This document shows positions 56,101-64,000 of a DNA stretch of 64,000 nt, in pieces. The first letter of the stretch is position 1; each line of letters starts with the position of its first letter. Source of the stretch: Balneolaceae bacterium. Lineage in GTDB: Bacteria; Bacteroidota; Rhodothermia; Balneolales; Balneolaceae. Position numbers and translations under genes: made by a program. The DNA lies in contig JAEPQE010000002.1 of NCBI GenBank assembly GCA_017640665.1, positions 372,001 through 436,000 on the forward strand. The letters run 5' to 3'. Below the pieces are notes generated by a model that worked only from the letters and a program-made list of their open reading frames with translations, was not told where the DNA came from and made no database searches.

Positions 56101-58820
56101 ACGAAGGTGGTAGTTCAAATGAGTCGAATTCAGGGGTAAATATCAATTCATGGGGCGCTCAGAACTTTGATAATTTCAACGTTTGGGATGGAACCGTATC
56201 GATTGGTACTCATCTTTTCGAGGAAGAAAACGACTATAACAGAACGGTTTTTGAAATCAGAAGATATGCAGCCCGTGAACCTGGACAACTTGCTACATTC
56301 AGGTCATCACAAGATCAAACTCTTGCAACTCTTTCAGATGTTAACGGCGAGTTCGATCTGGATATGAGTGATTTAGACGCCGGAGCTGTATACAAACTGG
56401 TTATGTATATCTTTGATGACTTTGGTAACCGTTATGAGGCAGGAAATCTTTACTTCACTCCTGTTGGCCCTAGAGCTCATGTAACAGGATTAAGTGACGA
56501 ACATGGAGAACTATTCTTCCAAGCCTCTCCTCATACCCAGAGCGTTGTTCTTGAAGTCTCCACTGATGGTACTACCTTTGAACAGGTATCCTGGTTAGAT
56601 AATGATGATTTCAGTTATATAACTGTAGGTTCTTATGATGGATATAAGCATGGAATGCTGAATCTTGAAGATCTGCAACTTCCATTAGGTGATCTTACTT
56701 TCAGGCTTACTGCAGGTGAACACGATGAATGGGATGAATCTGAGATCAGAAATTCAACAACTATTCTCATAAATCACTCCGAGTCTAGCGATGTAAGAGC
56801 AAAAAGTGGCCCAGAGGTAACTCAAAATCAGGGAATCTTTACCCCTGCTACCAGCTCAGATATTGACCTGACTCTGTATAGAGAAAAAGGAGAAATCGAT
56901 GACATCAGGGTTGAGATAACACCGGTAAATACCAACGATAATCTCACTTTATTTTTATTAGCTGATGAGAATACTTTCTCAACACTTAATAGCCTTGAGT
57001 ATGGATTCTTCCCTCGCTGGGGATGGTATAATTATTCAGAATGGTTTGGAGTAGCTAATCCACTTGAAGCCATTGATGGAAATGTACTTGGATTCAAATC
57101 GGATAGCTATTCTATTGAACTAAACAATAATGTTAATATTCTGAGTGGTGGAGTGTTTTACGCTTATGCTACTACTGTCCTCCCATCAGGAGAAACCATT
57201 ATGACTCGTGAGCGAATCGAAGTAAACCGTATAGCTGCTGCGAACGGTGGATCTGTAAGCTCACCAGATGGCAACTTCACGCTGAATGTTGAGGAGAATA
57301 CACTTGAAAAGAATGCTAATGTATTTATTGAGCAGGATCCTTCCCGATTGTTCTTTACTCACAATAGTGAAGCAGAATACGGGCAAATAGGTACTGCCTA
57401 TTATCTTAATTCATTTACTAACGGAGCTGTCAGAAACGGAAGAAGAGTTAATTTTGAAATCGCTTTCGATCCGGCAAGCATTCCTGATTTGAATGAAAGC
57501 GGCTCTAATATAGATGAGATCGAAGCTCTTTGTGTAGGTCATACCAGTGTTTCAGGCACAGAAATTCTTTTTGAAGATATACTCGAAAAAGAAATAGATA
57601 CTGAAAACAATGTGGTGCGGTTTACTATGACTTATCTCCCCTATTTTAATGCCCGACGAATAGCTCTGGTGCTAGAAGGAGCCGTAGTAAATAATCCAGG
57701 ATCGATTACAGTTAGAAATACATCACTTCCTGAGGATAAAATCTACGTAAGTGGAGACCATTATCTGTCTATTACAGTCTCTGATGATAAAGTATTCAGT
57801 TTTGAAAATTACTTTATGCTTATCGATGGTTCTCTTGTCGAGTATGGCACGGAAGATCCGGATGGACTCGAAAATGGTCTTAAATTAGAGGCTAGTGATA
57901 ATATCAATGGATTAGAACTGTCTGAAGGAAGACATACCGTACGTTGGGTAATAATCAATAACAATGGTAACCGACTGGATGTTTCTTACGACTTCATCGT
58001 CGATAAGAAAGTACCAGTTATCTCTCAGAATGCTCAATTTGTAAACAAGATTGAAGCAGGTACTAAGAATACACTCAGTTTTATAATTCAGGATCGTATG
58101 GCTGGTGGCGAACCAGGCAGCGGTGTTGGACTAGACGACATATTTGTTGATGTATATCTGGTTGAGCCTTCTCAAACTGTTGTATACATAGACTCAGCAG
58201 GAACCTTGATTACTGAACAAGACATCTTTAAAAGATACTTCAAACGATACAGTATTGGAGACTTTATTGTAGGTGAAGGAAGTACTATGGACTCTCTGTC
58301 AATAGCTTTTGACATTGTGTTCAATCAAGTGCTTCAAGTAACTGGTTATGAATTTATCGTTCATGACGGTAGTTACGTATTTGATGAAGATGATTATGAG
58401 GAGTGTGAAATATTATGTCGTTCCGATGAATTCGATATTTCACAATACGATGGAAACGGCGTGTATGATATGGCCGGAAATCAATCTAATGCCGTCTCCT
58501 TTACTGTAGGAATCAATCCTTTAGCTACTTCAACCGAAAGCGATGGAGTAGTTCCTGAAAACTTTCATCTTGATCAAAACTATCCGAACCCATTCAATCC
58601 TTCTACTACCATCCAGTATGGTATACCAGAAGCGAGTGAAGTGACGATTAAAGTATTTAATATGCTTGGAAGAGAAGTAGCTACTCTTGTAAATGAGAAG
58701 AAATCAGCCGGTACCTATCAGGCAGTGTTTGATGCTTCCCAGCTTGCAAGTGGAATGTACATCTACAGAATTGTTGCTGGAAGCTTTGTACAAACCAAAA
58801 AGCTAATGCTGATCAAATAA
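53106..58820 (+). CDS. Giant T9SS-exported surface protein with Ig/cadherin-like repeats
   Basis: The 1904-residue protein has a signal peptide (to about residue 26, S-V-L-A-Q) and repeating beta-sandwich domains marked by D-N-D-A-P-T-V, N-D-N-T-A-P-T-V, D-T-T-A-P-S-I, D-N-E-T-P-D-Y, D-D-I-S-P-N-G and V-D-K-K-V-P-V-I boundaries, with a very acidic (D/E/N-rich), Cys-poor composition typical of marine surface adhesins. The last 85 residues are a type A sorting domain (D-Q-N-Y-P-N-P-F-N-P-S-T-T, F-N-M-L-G-R-E-V-A-T-L, ends M-L-I-K). It probably forms a surface fibre or adhesin. RBS GAGGAG is 6 bases before the ATG. Terminates in a strong bidirectional hairpin. Confidence 0.88.
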   Translation: MESKRLPLYGMLFLFLSVLGSNSVLAQDGVFTSSFVTPDSGAIVSNANTTFELAIDNAALTDSLDYIDIHVFPQGDTLSAVILTTLGTPGTLNELATNQAFTANGLGIETALGGADPGNFYTIRAQAYTDDDGVGGGAVTLNGEVYVDVYVDNDAPTVSSNGMINYSVANEPNIAGDTVSFNVTDDFLSFSNNDFELELNVYDQATNLDTLLSVSGSISDLFTDGALVDTVMNDSLDYDFIFVVDLTSLVPNSSTNEIIELNVTDGADNTGSDTQNVTINDNTAPTVDLLSIDGANPANDVIPNSISGYNTFVFDVRDTYLSSSVLDTLYNLDLQVDTENFTGTISELESEGMLTVVGDTSFIFTVNVKPYSQAITSVNLDVTDAAGNTGVDNNFVNIVDFVTDSYFLMQPYPHTSFNQDLGLNIDLEPGNEANVTGALVEVSSTSDFSVIDTSYTFDDGSVFDLVNHDVPEDLVEGMYYVRATLDLDEGGEEITRTNIVFYDTTAPSITIDLLEPQEFMGTEYLVGTSPIQFNTDDPDIFSMDVSVQRILQDSTSRFFGLVTLSHYPFRFDFNSRNYDGDLPEELFDGTVVFRVITTDNTGNTSPPIYFPVNVDNETPDYIVSEINGIDVIASEYDEALHPPVFAGDTLEMKFKYFADDFGDAEFELDYGPFTVEGWIADNTDSVLTVEFYLPDSDTDYDNVDLTPNDDELSVTFTDVFGNGDGNYIGTPNVGHLKIYNNSTPYVYFDEDPMGELVRDTLWLDLDWDNFELLDSAAIQYATVDGEDTTAFTTITTLSADSLDEYSTFVMPTVDFADGWYVLRTITYGYETDRFDGDMVEIESDLDDIIDFRIDNTFDEFVTILEQADNTLHGSEDLELLATHDGDAYGALFQGKFVHTNPMEEEALDTSWVTLDSVVTEWDEGVFRMTMDEDDLEAFFNIANVEGIFTFRAVGLDSAGIWQDISGNRDDEGTVATIMVEYDDISPNGTFTINGILTEYEGGSSNESNSGVNINSWGAQNFDNFNVWDGTVSIGTHLFEEENDYNRTVFEIRRYAAREPGQLATFRSSQDQTLATLSDVNGEFDLDMSDLDAGAVYKLVMYIFDDFGNRYEAGNLYFTPVGPRAHVTGLSDEHGELFFQASPHTQSVVLEVSTDGTTFEQVSWLDNDDFSYITVGSYDGYKHGMLNLEDLQLPLGDLTFRLTAGEHDEWDESEIRNSTTILINHSESSDVRAKSGPEVTQNQGIFTPATSSDIDLTLYREKGEIDDIRVEITPVNTNDNLTLFLLADENTFSTLNSLEYGFFPRWGWYNYSEWFGVANPLEAIDGNVLGFKSDSYSIELNNNVNILSGGVFYAYATTVLPSGETIMTRERIEVNRIAAANGGSVSSPDGNFTLNVEENTLEKNANVFIEQDPSRLFFTHNSEAEYGQIGTAYYLNSFTNGAVRNGRRVNFEIAFDPASIPDLNESGSNIDEIEALCVGHTSVSGTEILFEDILEKEIDTENNVVRFTMTYLPYFNARRIALVLEGAVVNNPGSITVRNTSLPEDKIYVSGDHYLSITVSDDKVFSFENYFMLIDGSLVEYGTEDPDGLENGLKLEASDNINGLELSEGRHTVRWVIINNNGNRLDVSYDFIVDKKVPVISQNAQFVNKIEAGTKNTLSFIIQDRMAGGEPGSGVGLDDIFVDVYLVEPSQTVVYIDSAGTLITEQDIFKRYFKRYSIGDFIVGEGSTMDSLSIAFDIVFNQVLQVTGYEFIVHDGSYVFDEDDYEECEILCRSDEFDISQYDGNGVYDMAGNQSNAVSFTVGINPLATSTESDGVVPENFHLDQNYPNPFNPSTTIQYGIPEASEVTIKVFNMLGREVATLVNEKKSAGTYQAVFDASQLASGMYIYRIVAGSFVQTKKLMLIK

Positions 58821-58860
58821 GTAACCTATAATCTATTGATTGTAGAAATCTTTAAACAAA

Positions 58861-58893
58861 AAAAAAGGCGAGTCAATTTGACTCGCCTTTTTT
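58861..58893. terminator. Bidirectional terminator after the surface protein
   Basis: A-run plus GGCGAGTCAA (58867-58876) pairs with TTGACTCGCC (58878-58887) plus T-run (58888-58893), functional on both strands between convergent genes. Confidence 0.92.
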
Positions 58894-58911
58894 ATTTCTT
58901 ATATCCTGATC

Positions 58912-60231
58912 TTATTCATTCACAGCATCTCGATCTAAAAACTCATCATATAACTGTGAGTGTCTGCTTACCATTGGAATTTTATATCCTTTTATGAATA
59001 CCTGCTCAATTTGAGTTACAGGCTCAAAAGGATCTCCATCAGCGATAAATAAATTGGCTTGCTTTCCAACTTCGATAGAACCAACTAAATCAGCAATACC
59101 GAAGATTTCTGCCGGATTTATGGTTACGGCTTTTAACGCCTCTTCCCTACCTAATCCGTAAGCAGCTGCATAACCAGCTTCAAAGGAAAGATTTCGAACG
59201 TTTTCAATCTCATCGGAAATGATAGCTACTTTTACCCCTGCTTTGTGAAGAGCCCCGGCATTTTCATAAGGCCGATGTACATGATCGTAATCCCGAACCG
59301 GCAGATACAAAGATTTAACCAGGCAGGGGATTCCTGCCTCTGCTATTTCATCCGCTACACGCCAGCCTTCCTGAACGTTAATAAAAATGACATTGAGTTC
59401 GGCATTCTTTTCATCTGTCGCCCATTCCAGTGCCTTCAAAATGTCTTTCTCGCGAGAAACATCAACCAAAACAGGAGTTTCTCCCCGAACAGTTGCCCGC
59501 ATTGCTTCTAAGCGGATATCTTTGTCAGGTTGAGTTTTACCATTCGGATTAGATTCGAATTCGGACATCATCGCATCATAAAAACGGGCTTTATCAAGCT
59601 TATCATTAAGTGTCTTCAGCTCTTCTTCAAATGCTTCCTTGATTTCTTTATCACTTCGGTTATCAAAGAAACCTCTTCGCATTGATGAAGGCCATTCTAC
59701 CACCATAGCTCCGGTAGCATCAATAGCCATAGAATCGGGAGAATAACCCCAAAGATCCATAATGGAAGCCTGACCAGCGATCAATCCGTTAGAGGGTGCA
59801 GTTACAACATGTGTTATACCAGTTACCCTGGTAACAGGTATAGCGGCACTGTGTGGGTTGAATGCTGTAAATGCCAGCACATTTGGATTATAATCCCCCA
59901 CTTCGCGACTATCTACGGTAACTGCAACGGCATTTACTTCAACAAGACCTAATTGCGAACCTGAATCCATAAAGCCCGGATAAACTTCTTTTCCGGAAGC
60001 ATCAATTACAGTGTAACCTTCCGGTATTTGAATGTTCCTACCTACTGCGGTTATTTTTTCGCCTTCGATAAGCACCGTGGCATTTTCAAGCGTTCCATTG
60101 GTGATTGTGTAGACGGTTCCTCCAGTAATTGCAATTTTGCCAAATTCCGGTTTTTCTGTGATTTGTGCCTGAGCAAAGTTAAGACTGAGCGTTACCAACA
60201 CAAACAATATAGTTTTCATGTATTTCTTCAT
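58912..60231 (-). CDS. Exported amidohydrolase-family protein, metal ligands lost
   Basis: The 439-residue protein has a signal peptide (to A-Q-A-Q) and the amidohydrolase small beta-sandwich plus TIM barrel: A-V-G-R-N-I, I-D-A-S-G-K-E-V-Y-P-G-F, and the C-terminal N-P-A-E-I-F-G-I-A-D-L-V-G-S-I-E-V-G-K-Q-A. At the usual HxH of strand 1 it has G91-S-Q93, so two metal ligands are missing. Barrel residues further on (I-I-S-D-E near the last strand) keep Asp. It is the last of three tandem paralogues on one strand, with 13-base gaps. It may be a non-catalytic subunit or bind another ligand. Confidence 0.85.
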   Translation of the reverse strand: MKKYMKTILFVLVTLSLNFAQAQITEKPEFGKIAITGGTVYTITNGTLENATVLIEGEKITAVGRNIQIPEGYTVIDASGKEVYPGFMDSGSQLGLVEVNAVAVTVDSREVGDYNPNVLAFTAFNPHSAAIPVTRVTGITHVVTAPSNGLIAGQASIMDLWGYSPDSMAIDATGAMVVEWPSSMRRGFFDNRSDKEIKEAFEEELKTLNDKLDKARFYDAMMSEFESNPNGKTQPDKDIRLEAMRATVRGETPVLVDVSREKDILKALEWATDEKNAELNVIFINVQEGWRVADEIAEAGIPCLVKSLYLPVRDYDHVHRPYENAGALHKAGVKVAIISDEIENVRNLSFEAGYAAAYGLGREEALKAVTINPAEIFGIADLVGSIEVGKQANLFIADGDPFEPVTQIEQVFIKGYKIPMVSRHSQLYDEFLDRDAVNE

Positions 60232-60244
60232 TTTTTACTCTCCT

Positions 60245-61633
60245 TTATCGTTGTGTTGTTTCTTCAAGCAGGTTGAAAGCGCCTTCCATGCATGCGTCGG
60301 CTTTTCTTCCAGAGATGATTTCTCCAAATGCTGCGCCATCTTCAAAGCTTTCATTCGGATTCACTGAAATCCTCATATCTGCCTGATCTTCCTCAAGATC
60401 AAAGTATTTCATACCGTCAATGTACGTCTGTTCTACTTTGCTGTAGATACTGATCGGATGACCACTCCAGATTACTAGATCCCCATCTTTCCCTTCTTCA
60501 AGACTGCCAACCCGGTCTTCAATTCCCAATTGAATGGCAGGGTTGATGGTAATCATCTTTAAGGCATCTTCCACAGAAGTCTGTCCATAGCGGATCGTTT
60601 TCCCGGTTTCGTGATTGAGGTGGCGAATAAGTTCATCGCTATCGCTGTTAATGCTGTTTGTTACTCCATTTTCGTTCAAAATAGTAGCATTGTAAGCTGT
60701 TGAGTAATATACCTCAAACTTATAGGCCCACCAGTCTGCAAAGATCGAAGTATGTGCGCCATTTTTGGCTAATTCAGGCGCTACCTTAAATGCTTCATTT
60801 GCATGCTGGAACGTATAGTTTTTAACCCCGTAGTCGTTGAATACACGCATCAGCATCAGGATTTCATCAGCACGGTAGGAATGACAATGAACAAGGATTT
60901 CTCCATCAATAATATCGCTCAAAACTTCCAGTCTAAGATTTTTAGCAACAGGAACCGGGGGTGTTCCTCGTCCTCTGCGGTCGAAATTGGCTTTAGCTGT
61001 CAAATACTCTTCCCGGTTACGTTTATAGTCTATTGCTGCATCAAAATGCTCGCGGATTACTTGTTCTACCGCCATTCGTGTTCGGGGATGAATCCCGCTT
61101 CCCTGACCATGAACACGGGTAGGGTTTTCACCTAAAGCGAACTTAATCGTTCTTGGAGCTCCGTCCATTCTCATTCCTTCCTGCCCGGCACCATATCGGA
61201 GTTTGAGCGTCTCACCCTGACCTCCAATTACGTTTGCAGAGCCGTGCATTAAGTGAATAGATGTTGTTCCACCCGCAATTGCCCGATAGATAGAAATGTC
61301 TGTTGGATTAACAGACTCTTCCATTGTTACTTCTGAGGTAACCGGGTTTCTCGATTCGTTCGTACTCACAGTATTCAGATGTGAGTGAGCATCAATGATA
61401 CCCGGTGATATAAATTTGCCGGTTGCATCAATCGTCATTACACCGCGCGGAGCTGATAAATTTTCTCCGATTCGGGCAATTTTCCCATCCCTGATCAGGA
61501 TATCTGTGTTTTCAAGTTCTCCATTTGTAATGGTAACCAATGTTCCATTTTTGATTAGCACCGAACCAGTTTCCTGAGCCTGAGTGTATCCAACCAATAA
61601 AAGAAGGAGAAGTAATGTTAGTAGTTTTTTCAT
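60245..61633 (-). CDS. Exported amidohydrolase, metal-binding HxH intact
   Basis: The 462-residue protein has a signal peptide (to about residue 20), I-S-P-G-I-I-D-A-H83-S-H85 with intact HxH, then V-H-C-H-S-Y-R-A-D near 250, F-Q-H-A-N near 280 and N-S-D-S-D near 345 with the catalytic Asp. This is the complete imidazolonepropionase/iso-Asp peptidase-like amidohydrolase metal set. It would hydrolyse a cyclic amide or dipeptide outside the cytoplasm. Its two neighbours, same family, lack HxH, suggesting a multi-subunit assembly with this one as the catalytic member. Confidence 0.9.
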   Translation of the reverse strand: MKKLLTLLLLLLLVGYTQAQETGSVLIKNGTLVTITNGELENTDILIRDGKIARIGENLSAPRGVMTIDATGKFISPGIIDAHSHLNTVSTNESRNPVTSEVTMEESVNPTDISIYRAIAGGTTSIHLMHGSANVIGGQGETLKLRYGAGQEGMRMDGAPRTIKFALGENPTRVHGQGSGIHPRTRMAVEQVIREHFDAAIDYKRNREEYLTAKANFDRRGRGTPPVPVAKNLRLEVLSDIIDGEILVHCHSYRADEILMLMRVFNDYGVKNYTFQHANEAFKVAPELAKNGAHTSIFADWWAYKFEVYYSTAYNATILNENGVTNSINSDSDELIRHLNHETGKTIRYGQTSVEDALKMITINPAIQLGIEDRVGSLEEGKDGDLVIWSGHPISIYSKVEQTYIDGMKYFDLEEDQADMRISVNPNESFEDGAAFGEIISGRKADACMEGAFNLLEETTQR

Positions 61634-61648
61634 GAGTTAGTTCTCCTG

Positions 61649-62959
61649 TTAAAATTCGTAAGTGGTTCCGTTGCTTACACTGTACACAGCCTTAGCTTTT
61701 TCTTCTGTAAAAGGCTTATCAAATACTGTGAAGCTGGCATTTTTTCCTGTCTCCAGACTTCCAAAACTTTGTTGAATCCCTAAAATCCGGGCAGTATTGG
61801 TCGTCATCAACTTAACCAGATCTTCTTCGGTAAGCCCTCCTTCATCAAGCAATGCCTTGATTGCTTTTGAGGCGTCTTTAAGTTCCATCCCATGAGATGA
61901 ATATCCGACCATTACTCCTGCATCCAGCAACATTTTGATGTTTTTAGCTTCTGCCATCCATGCTTCCAGTTGACGATCCCTGAATAGTTGCTCCTCTTCG
62001 GTAACTTCTTCCATGTCTTCTTTCTTGGAAGTGTCATTTTTAGCCGCATACCATTCCGGGGCTTCCGAAATATCAATACTCGCAAGTACAGGAATATTTC
62101 GCTCTTTTAATTCATCAGCTTTGGCGTAGGCTTCCTTTCCTGAAACAATGACGATATCAAAGCCAAATTCATCCTGATATAAAAATAACCGCTCGATATC
62201 TTCTTTATCATCAACGGTGAAGAACAATGGCTGAGATTTGTTTAACAGTGGAAACATCGCTTCCAGTACTTCATTCCTTTCCGGAGCGGGCATTTCAGGA
62301 TTACCGGACTGATATTGAATATGCGTTTGCAAGGCTTCTGCATCGTACATAACCTGCCGAAATTTCGCCATAATTCCCATTTGAGTAGATGGGTAAACTC
62401 GTCCTCTTGCTCTTTGATAACTCCCATGAATACCTATTGAGTTAGTAAATAAGCCTTCCTTTACTTGATCGGGTGATAATGTGAACACCTCAACTTGTCC
62501 TGAAACCATATAACCTTCCAAACCTAATGCAGCGGTTGTAAATCCTGCCTTCATTGCGGCTTCAAAGTTTTTATCTGCTTCGAGGTGTTGAGAAGGTATT
62601 CTTTCCGGCTGAACTCCAGCCAAATTGTAAGGGGCTTCTCCCGGACTCGAAGGATCTTCAGGATCCCTTGGTTGCGAAGGACTTCCCCATGTTGTAAATC
62701 CATCGATAAAGCCAGGATAAAGATGCATTTCGTTATTTGCATCGGTTACATAGGCATCGAATGGAACAGTAACATTAGTACCAATGGCTTCGATGATTCC
62801 ATCCCGCCAGACAATAGTAGCGGATTCTGTTACAGAACCATCGGTATTATGGATAGTGATGTTTGAAATTGCTTGCGCCGGAGTTTCCTGAGCTGAAAGT
62901 AGTTGACCCGAAGAAACCAAGATGACCAGCGCAGCCAATACTCGAAATTTACGTTTCAT
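61649..62959 (-). CDS. Exported amidohydrolase-family protein, HxH absent
   Basis: The protein is read from the ATG at 62959; a TTG six codons upstream is possible. It has a signal peptide (to L-L-S-A-Q) and the family frame L-Y-P-G-F-I-D86-G-F88-T-T90 with Phe and Thr in place of HxH, and the C-terminal A-R-I-L-G-I-Q-Q-S-F-G-S-L-E-T-G-K-N-A. An acidic segment (E-D-M-E-E-V-T-E-E-E-Q) sits near residue 315. Like the 58912 gene it seems to be a pseudoenzyme. First gene of the three-gene operon. Confidence 0.85.
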   Translation of the reverse strand: MKRKFRVLAALVILVSSGQLLSAQETPAQAISNITIHNTDGSVTESATIVWRDGIIEAIGTNVTVPFDAYVTDANNEMHLYPGFIDGFTTWGSPSQPRDPEDPSSPGEAPYNLAGVQPERIPSQHLEADKNFEAAMKAGFTTAALGLEGYMVSGQVEVFTLSPDQVKEGLFTNSIGIHGSYQRARGRVYPSTQMGIMAKFRQVMYDAEALQTHIQYQSGNPEMPAPERNEVLEAMFPLLNKSQPLFFTVDDKEDIERLFLYQDEFGFDIVIVSGKEAYAKADELKERNIPVLASIDISEAPEWYAAKNDTSKKEDMEEVTEEEQLFRDRQLEAWMAEAKNIKMLLDAGVMVGYSSHGMELKDASKAIKALLDEGGLTEEDLVKLMTTNTARILGIQQSFGSLETGKNASFTVFDKPFTEEKAKAVYSVSNGTTYEF

Positions 62960-63050
62960 ATAAGCTGTTTTTTTCAAGGTTAAAGTAGAATGAAGAAACA
63001 GCTAAAAAGAGTCTAAAAAAAGAGTGGATTTATAAAATGACTAATTCTAA

Positions 63051-63590
63051 TTAGAAATGTTCAGCAAATCCGGGTGAAGATGAATATCCTCCCCAATACC
63101 TTGGGTGTCCGGTGAAGCCTTTTCCTAGTACTTCTCTGATTTGCGAACGGGTGATTTCAACCGAGGCAAACCCCCGGTAATAACCCTCTGTTGCCTTTGC
63201 AATTGATTGATTCAAGGATGCTGCCTCTTCCAATGCAGCATGGGCAGTACGAAGAATGATAATGAAATCTGCATTATCGGCATCAGTCGAACCAGCTTTT
63301 ACCATATCGGTTCTGATCTCTTCCGTAAGCAATGCGACATTCTTTTCCAGATTCAGGCGTGCTTGCTTTTCAGCTCTCTGAAGCGCGATGGTTGAATCAG
63401 CCGCTATTGCAGTAGCAAAACCAGAGTAGCTTAGACTATCTATTCCAAACTCGCTCGATGGATACCAGGATGGAAAAATAGAATCTGTTGCTGTGGTGTC
63501 AGACGATTCTACAGAGCCTGAGGAAGAAGCACATGCTCCTATTACGGTAATTATGATTACTGAGAGCGCCCCAAATTTAAAAAGCTTCAT
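63051..63590 (-). CDS. LPP20-family lipoprotein
   Basis: The 179-residue protein has a lipoprotein signal with V-I-G-A-C near residue 20, then an LPP20 domain: A-E-K-Q-A-R-L-N-L-E near 75-84 and a repeated helix/strand unit with W-Y-P-S-S-E-F. LPP20 proteins are outer-membrane lipoproteins of unclear function. It starts directly after the PDZ protein's stop, so the two are probably co-transcribed. Confidence 0.85.
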   Translation of the reverse strand: MKLFKFGALSVIIITVIGACASSSGSVESSDTTATDSIFPSWYPSSEFGIDSLSYSGFATAIAADSTIALQRAEKQARLNLEKNVALLTEEIRTDMVKAGSTDADNADFIIILRTAHAALEEAASLNQSIAKATEGYYRGFASVEITRSQIREVLGKGFTGHPRYWGGYSSSPGFAEHF

Positions 63591-64000
63591 TTAGTTTCGT
63601 TCTAATTCGATGTATCCCCGTGCATCTTCTTCGTTTAGCACTTCAAACATCACCGATTTATTGGTAGTTAGTTTCTTATTTATAAGTTCTTTTAAACGAT
63701 CGATATCTTCAACCTTTTCTTCATCAATCGTGATAATTTTTTGATTCTCTCTTAATCCTCTATTCCACGCTTCTGAGTATTTATATACATGAGTGATAAT
63801 CAGATCATATTCCTCTTCATTTTCAGGCTTAACTAAAGCCATCACACGAAAACCTAAATCAAATTCATGTACTTCTACGCCTGTATTCTCGCCTTCAGGA
63901 ATTTCATCAGGAACAATAGATTCGTCTTCAAAAGCCAGTTGTTCTTCCGGTGCAGGTTCTAACATTTTAAGTAAAACCATTTTATTCAGTTCGTTTCCAT
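63591..64000 (-). CDS. PDZ-domain protein (C-terminus of Do-like protease), cut by window edge
   Basis: The reading frame is open to the right edge of the window (an ATG at 63978-63980 is internal). The visible 136 residues have a PDZ-like fold with V-Y-K-Y-S-E-A-W-N-R-G-L-R-E-N-Q-K-I-I-T-I-D-E-E-K-V near 80-105, as in the second PDZ domain of DegP/DegQ (HtrA) serine proteases, preceded by an acidic linker. A protease domain would lie off the edge; until seen, 'PDZ protein' is all that can be said. Confidence 0.75.
   Translation of the reverse strand, partial: GNELNKMVLLKMLEPAPEEQLAFEDESIVPDEIPEGENTGVEVHEFDLGFRVMALVKPENEEEYDLIITHVYKYSEAWNRGLRENQKIITIDEEKVEDIDRLKELINKKLTTNKSVMFEVLNEEDARGYIELERN

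Overview
The window reads as chromosomal DNA of a Balneolota/Bacteroidota-type bacterium. Four things point there: three secreted proteins end in the 'QNYPNPFNP' type A sorting domain used by the type IX secretion system (T9SS); two promoters fit the Bacteroidota TAnnTTTG -7 box; DUF2805, DinB, BNR/sortilin-like, LPP20 and AtuA-type genes typical of that group are present; and base composition is moderately AT-rich. I do not claim a genus. No rRNA, tRNA, CRISPR array, integrase or transposase gene was seen.

Layout. 1-2391: a secreted S9 peptidase cut by the left edge. 2584-5406: an accessory cassette with its own palindrome/promoter, encoding a SatD-family protein (its motifs resemble a class III nucleotidyl cyclase fold), a 3-TM protein and a TM-anchored NUDIX-like protein, followed by a VOC gene broken by an in-frame stop. 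5408-7445: ECF sigma factor with a small anti-sigma-like partner, and holA. 7537-10210: an MFS transporter divergent from an ArsR-SRPBCC-SRPBCC operon, with two palindromic operators between them. 10278-14988: assorted small, secreted and hypothetical genes and a long inverted repeat. 15039-20764: asnS, an M16 peptidase, a non-coding array of consecutive hairpins, pnp and rpsO. 20806-34423: the classic rimP-nusA-infB-rbfA-truB-ribF-rpsO-pnp cluster, but split between ribF and rpsO by about 7 kb of accessory genes (beta-propeller protein, FtsX-like permease, DinB, beta-helix protein) and a second, frameshifted copy of the ribF 3' end. 35014-35723: three tiny membrane-protein genes, the first carrying a nonsense codon. 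35867-40920: BNR-repeat protein, DUF192 lipoprotein and a T9SS-exported sugar-dehydrogenase-like protein. 40921-44133: fbp, coaE, prfB (with its programmed +1 frameshift) and a DUF883-like protein. 44231-45984: an overlapping BtaA/BtaB-type pair for betaine lipid synthesis. 46283-51274: the two halves of a heterodimeric ABC exporter with an RNase Z-like gene, carrying an RGG-type tail, between them. 51335-58820: an AtuA-family protein and a 1904-residue T9SS-exported surface protein. 58912-62959: three tandem exported amidohydrolase-family genes, two without the HxH metal ligands. 63051-64000: an LPP20-type lipoprotein and the end of a PDZ protein cut by the right edge.

Best candidate for an undescribed system: the SatD / 3-TM / TM-NUDIX operon at 2584-4920. 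It has the architecture of a nucleotide second-messenger module (cyclase-like enzyme, membrane partner, nucleotide-recognising membrane protein) behind a palindrome that overlaps its promoter. Second: the split ribF-rpsO junction, which looks like an insertion hot spot that left a ribF remnant. Third: the exporter/RNase Z operon. All functional claims come from reading motifs by eye; no database search was run.
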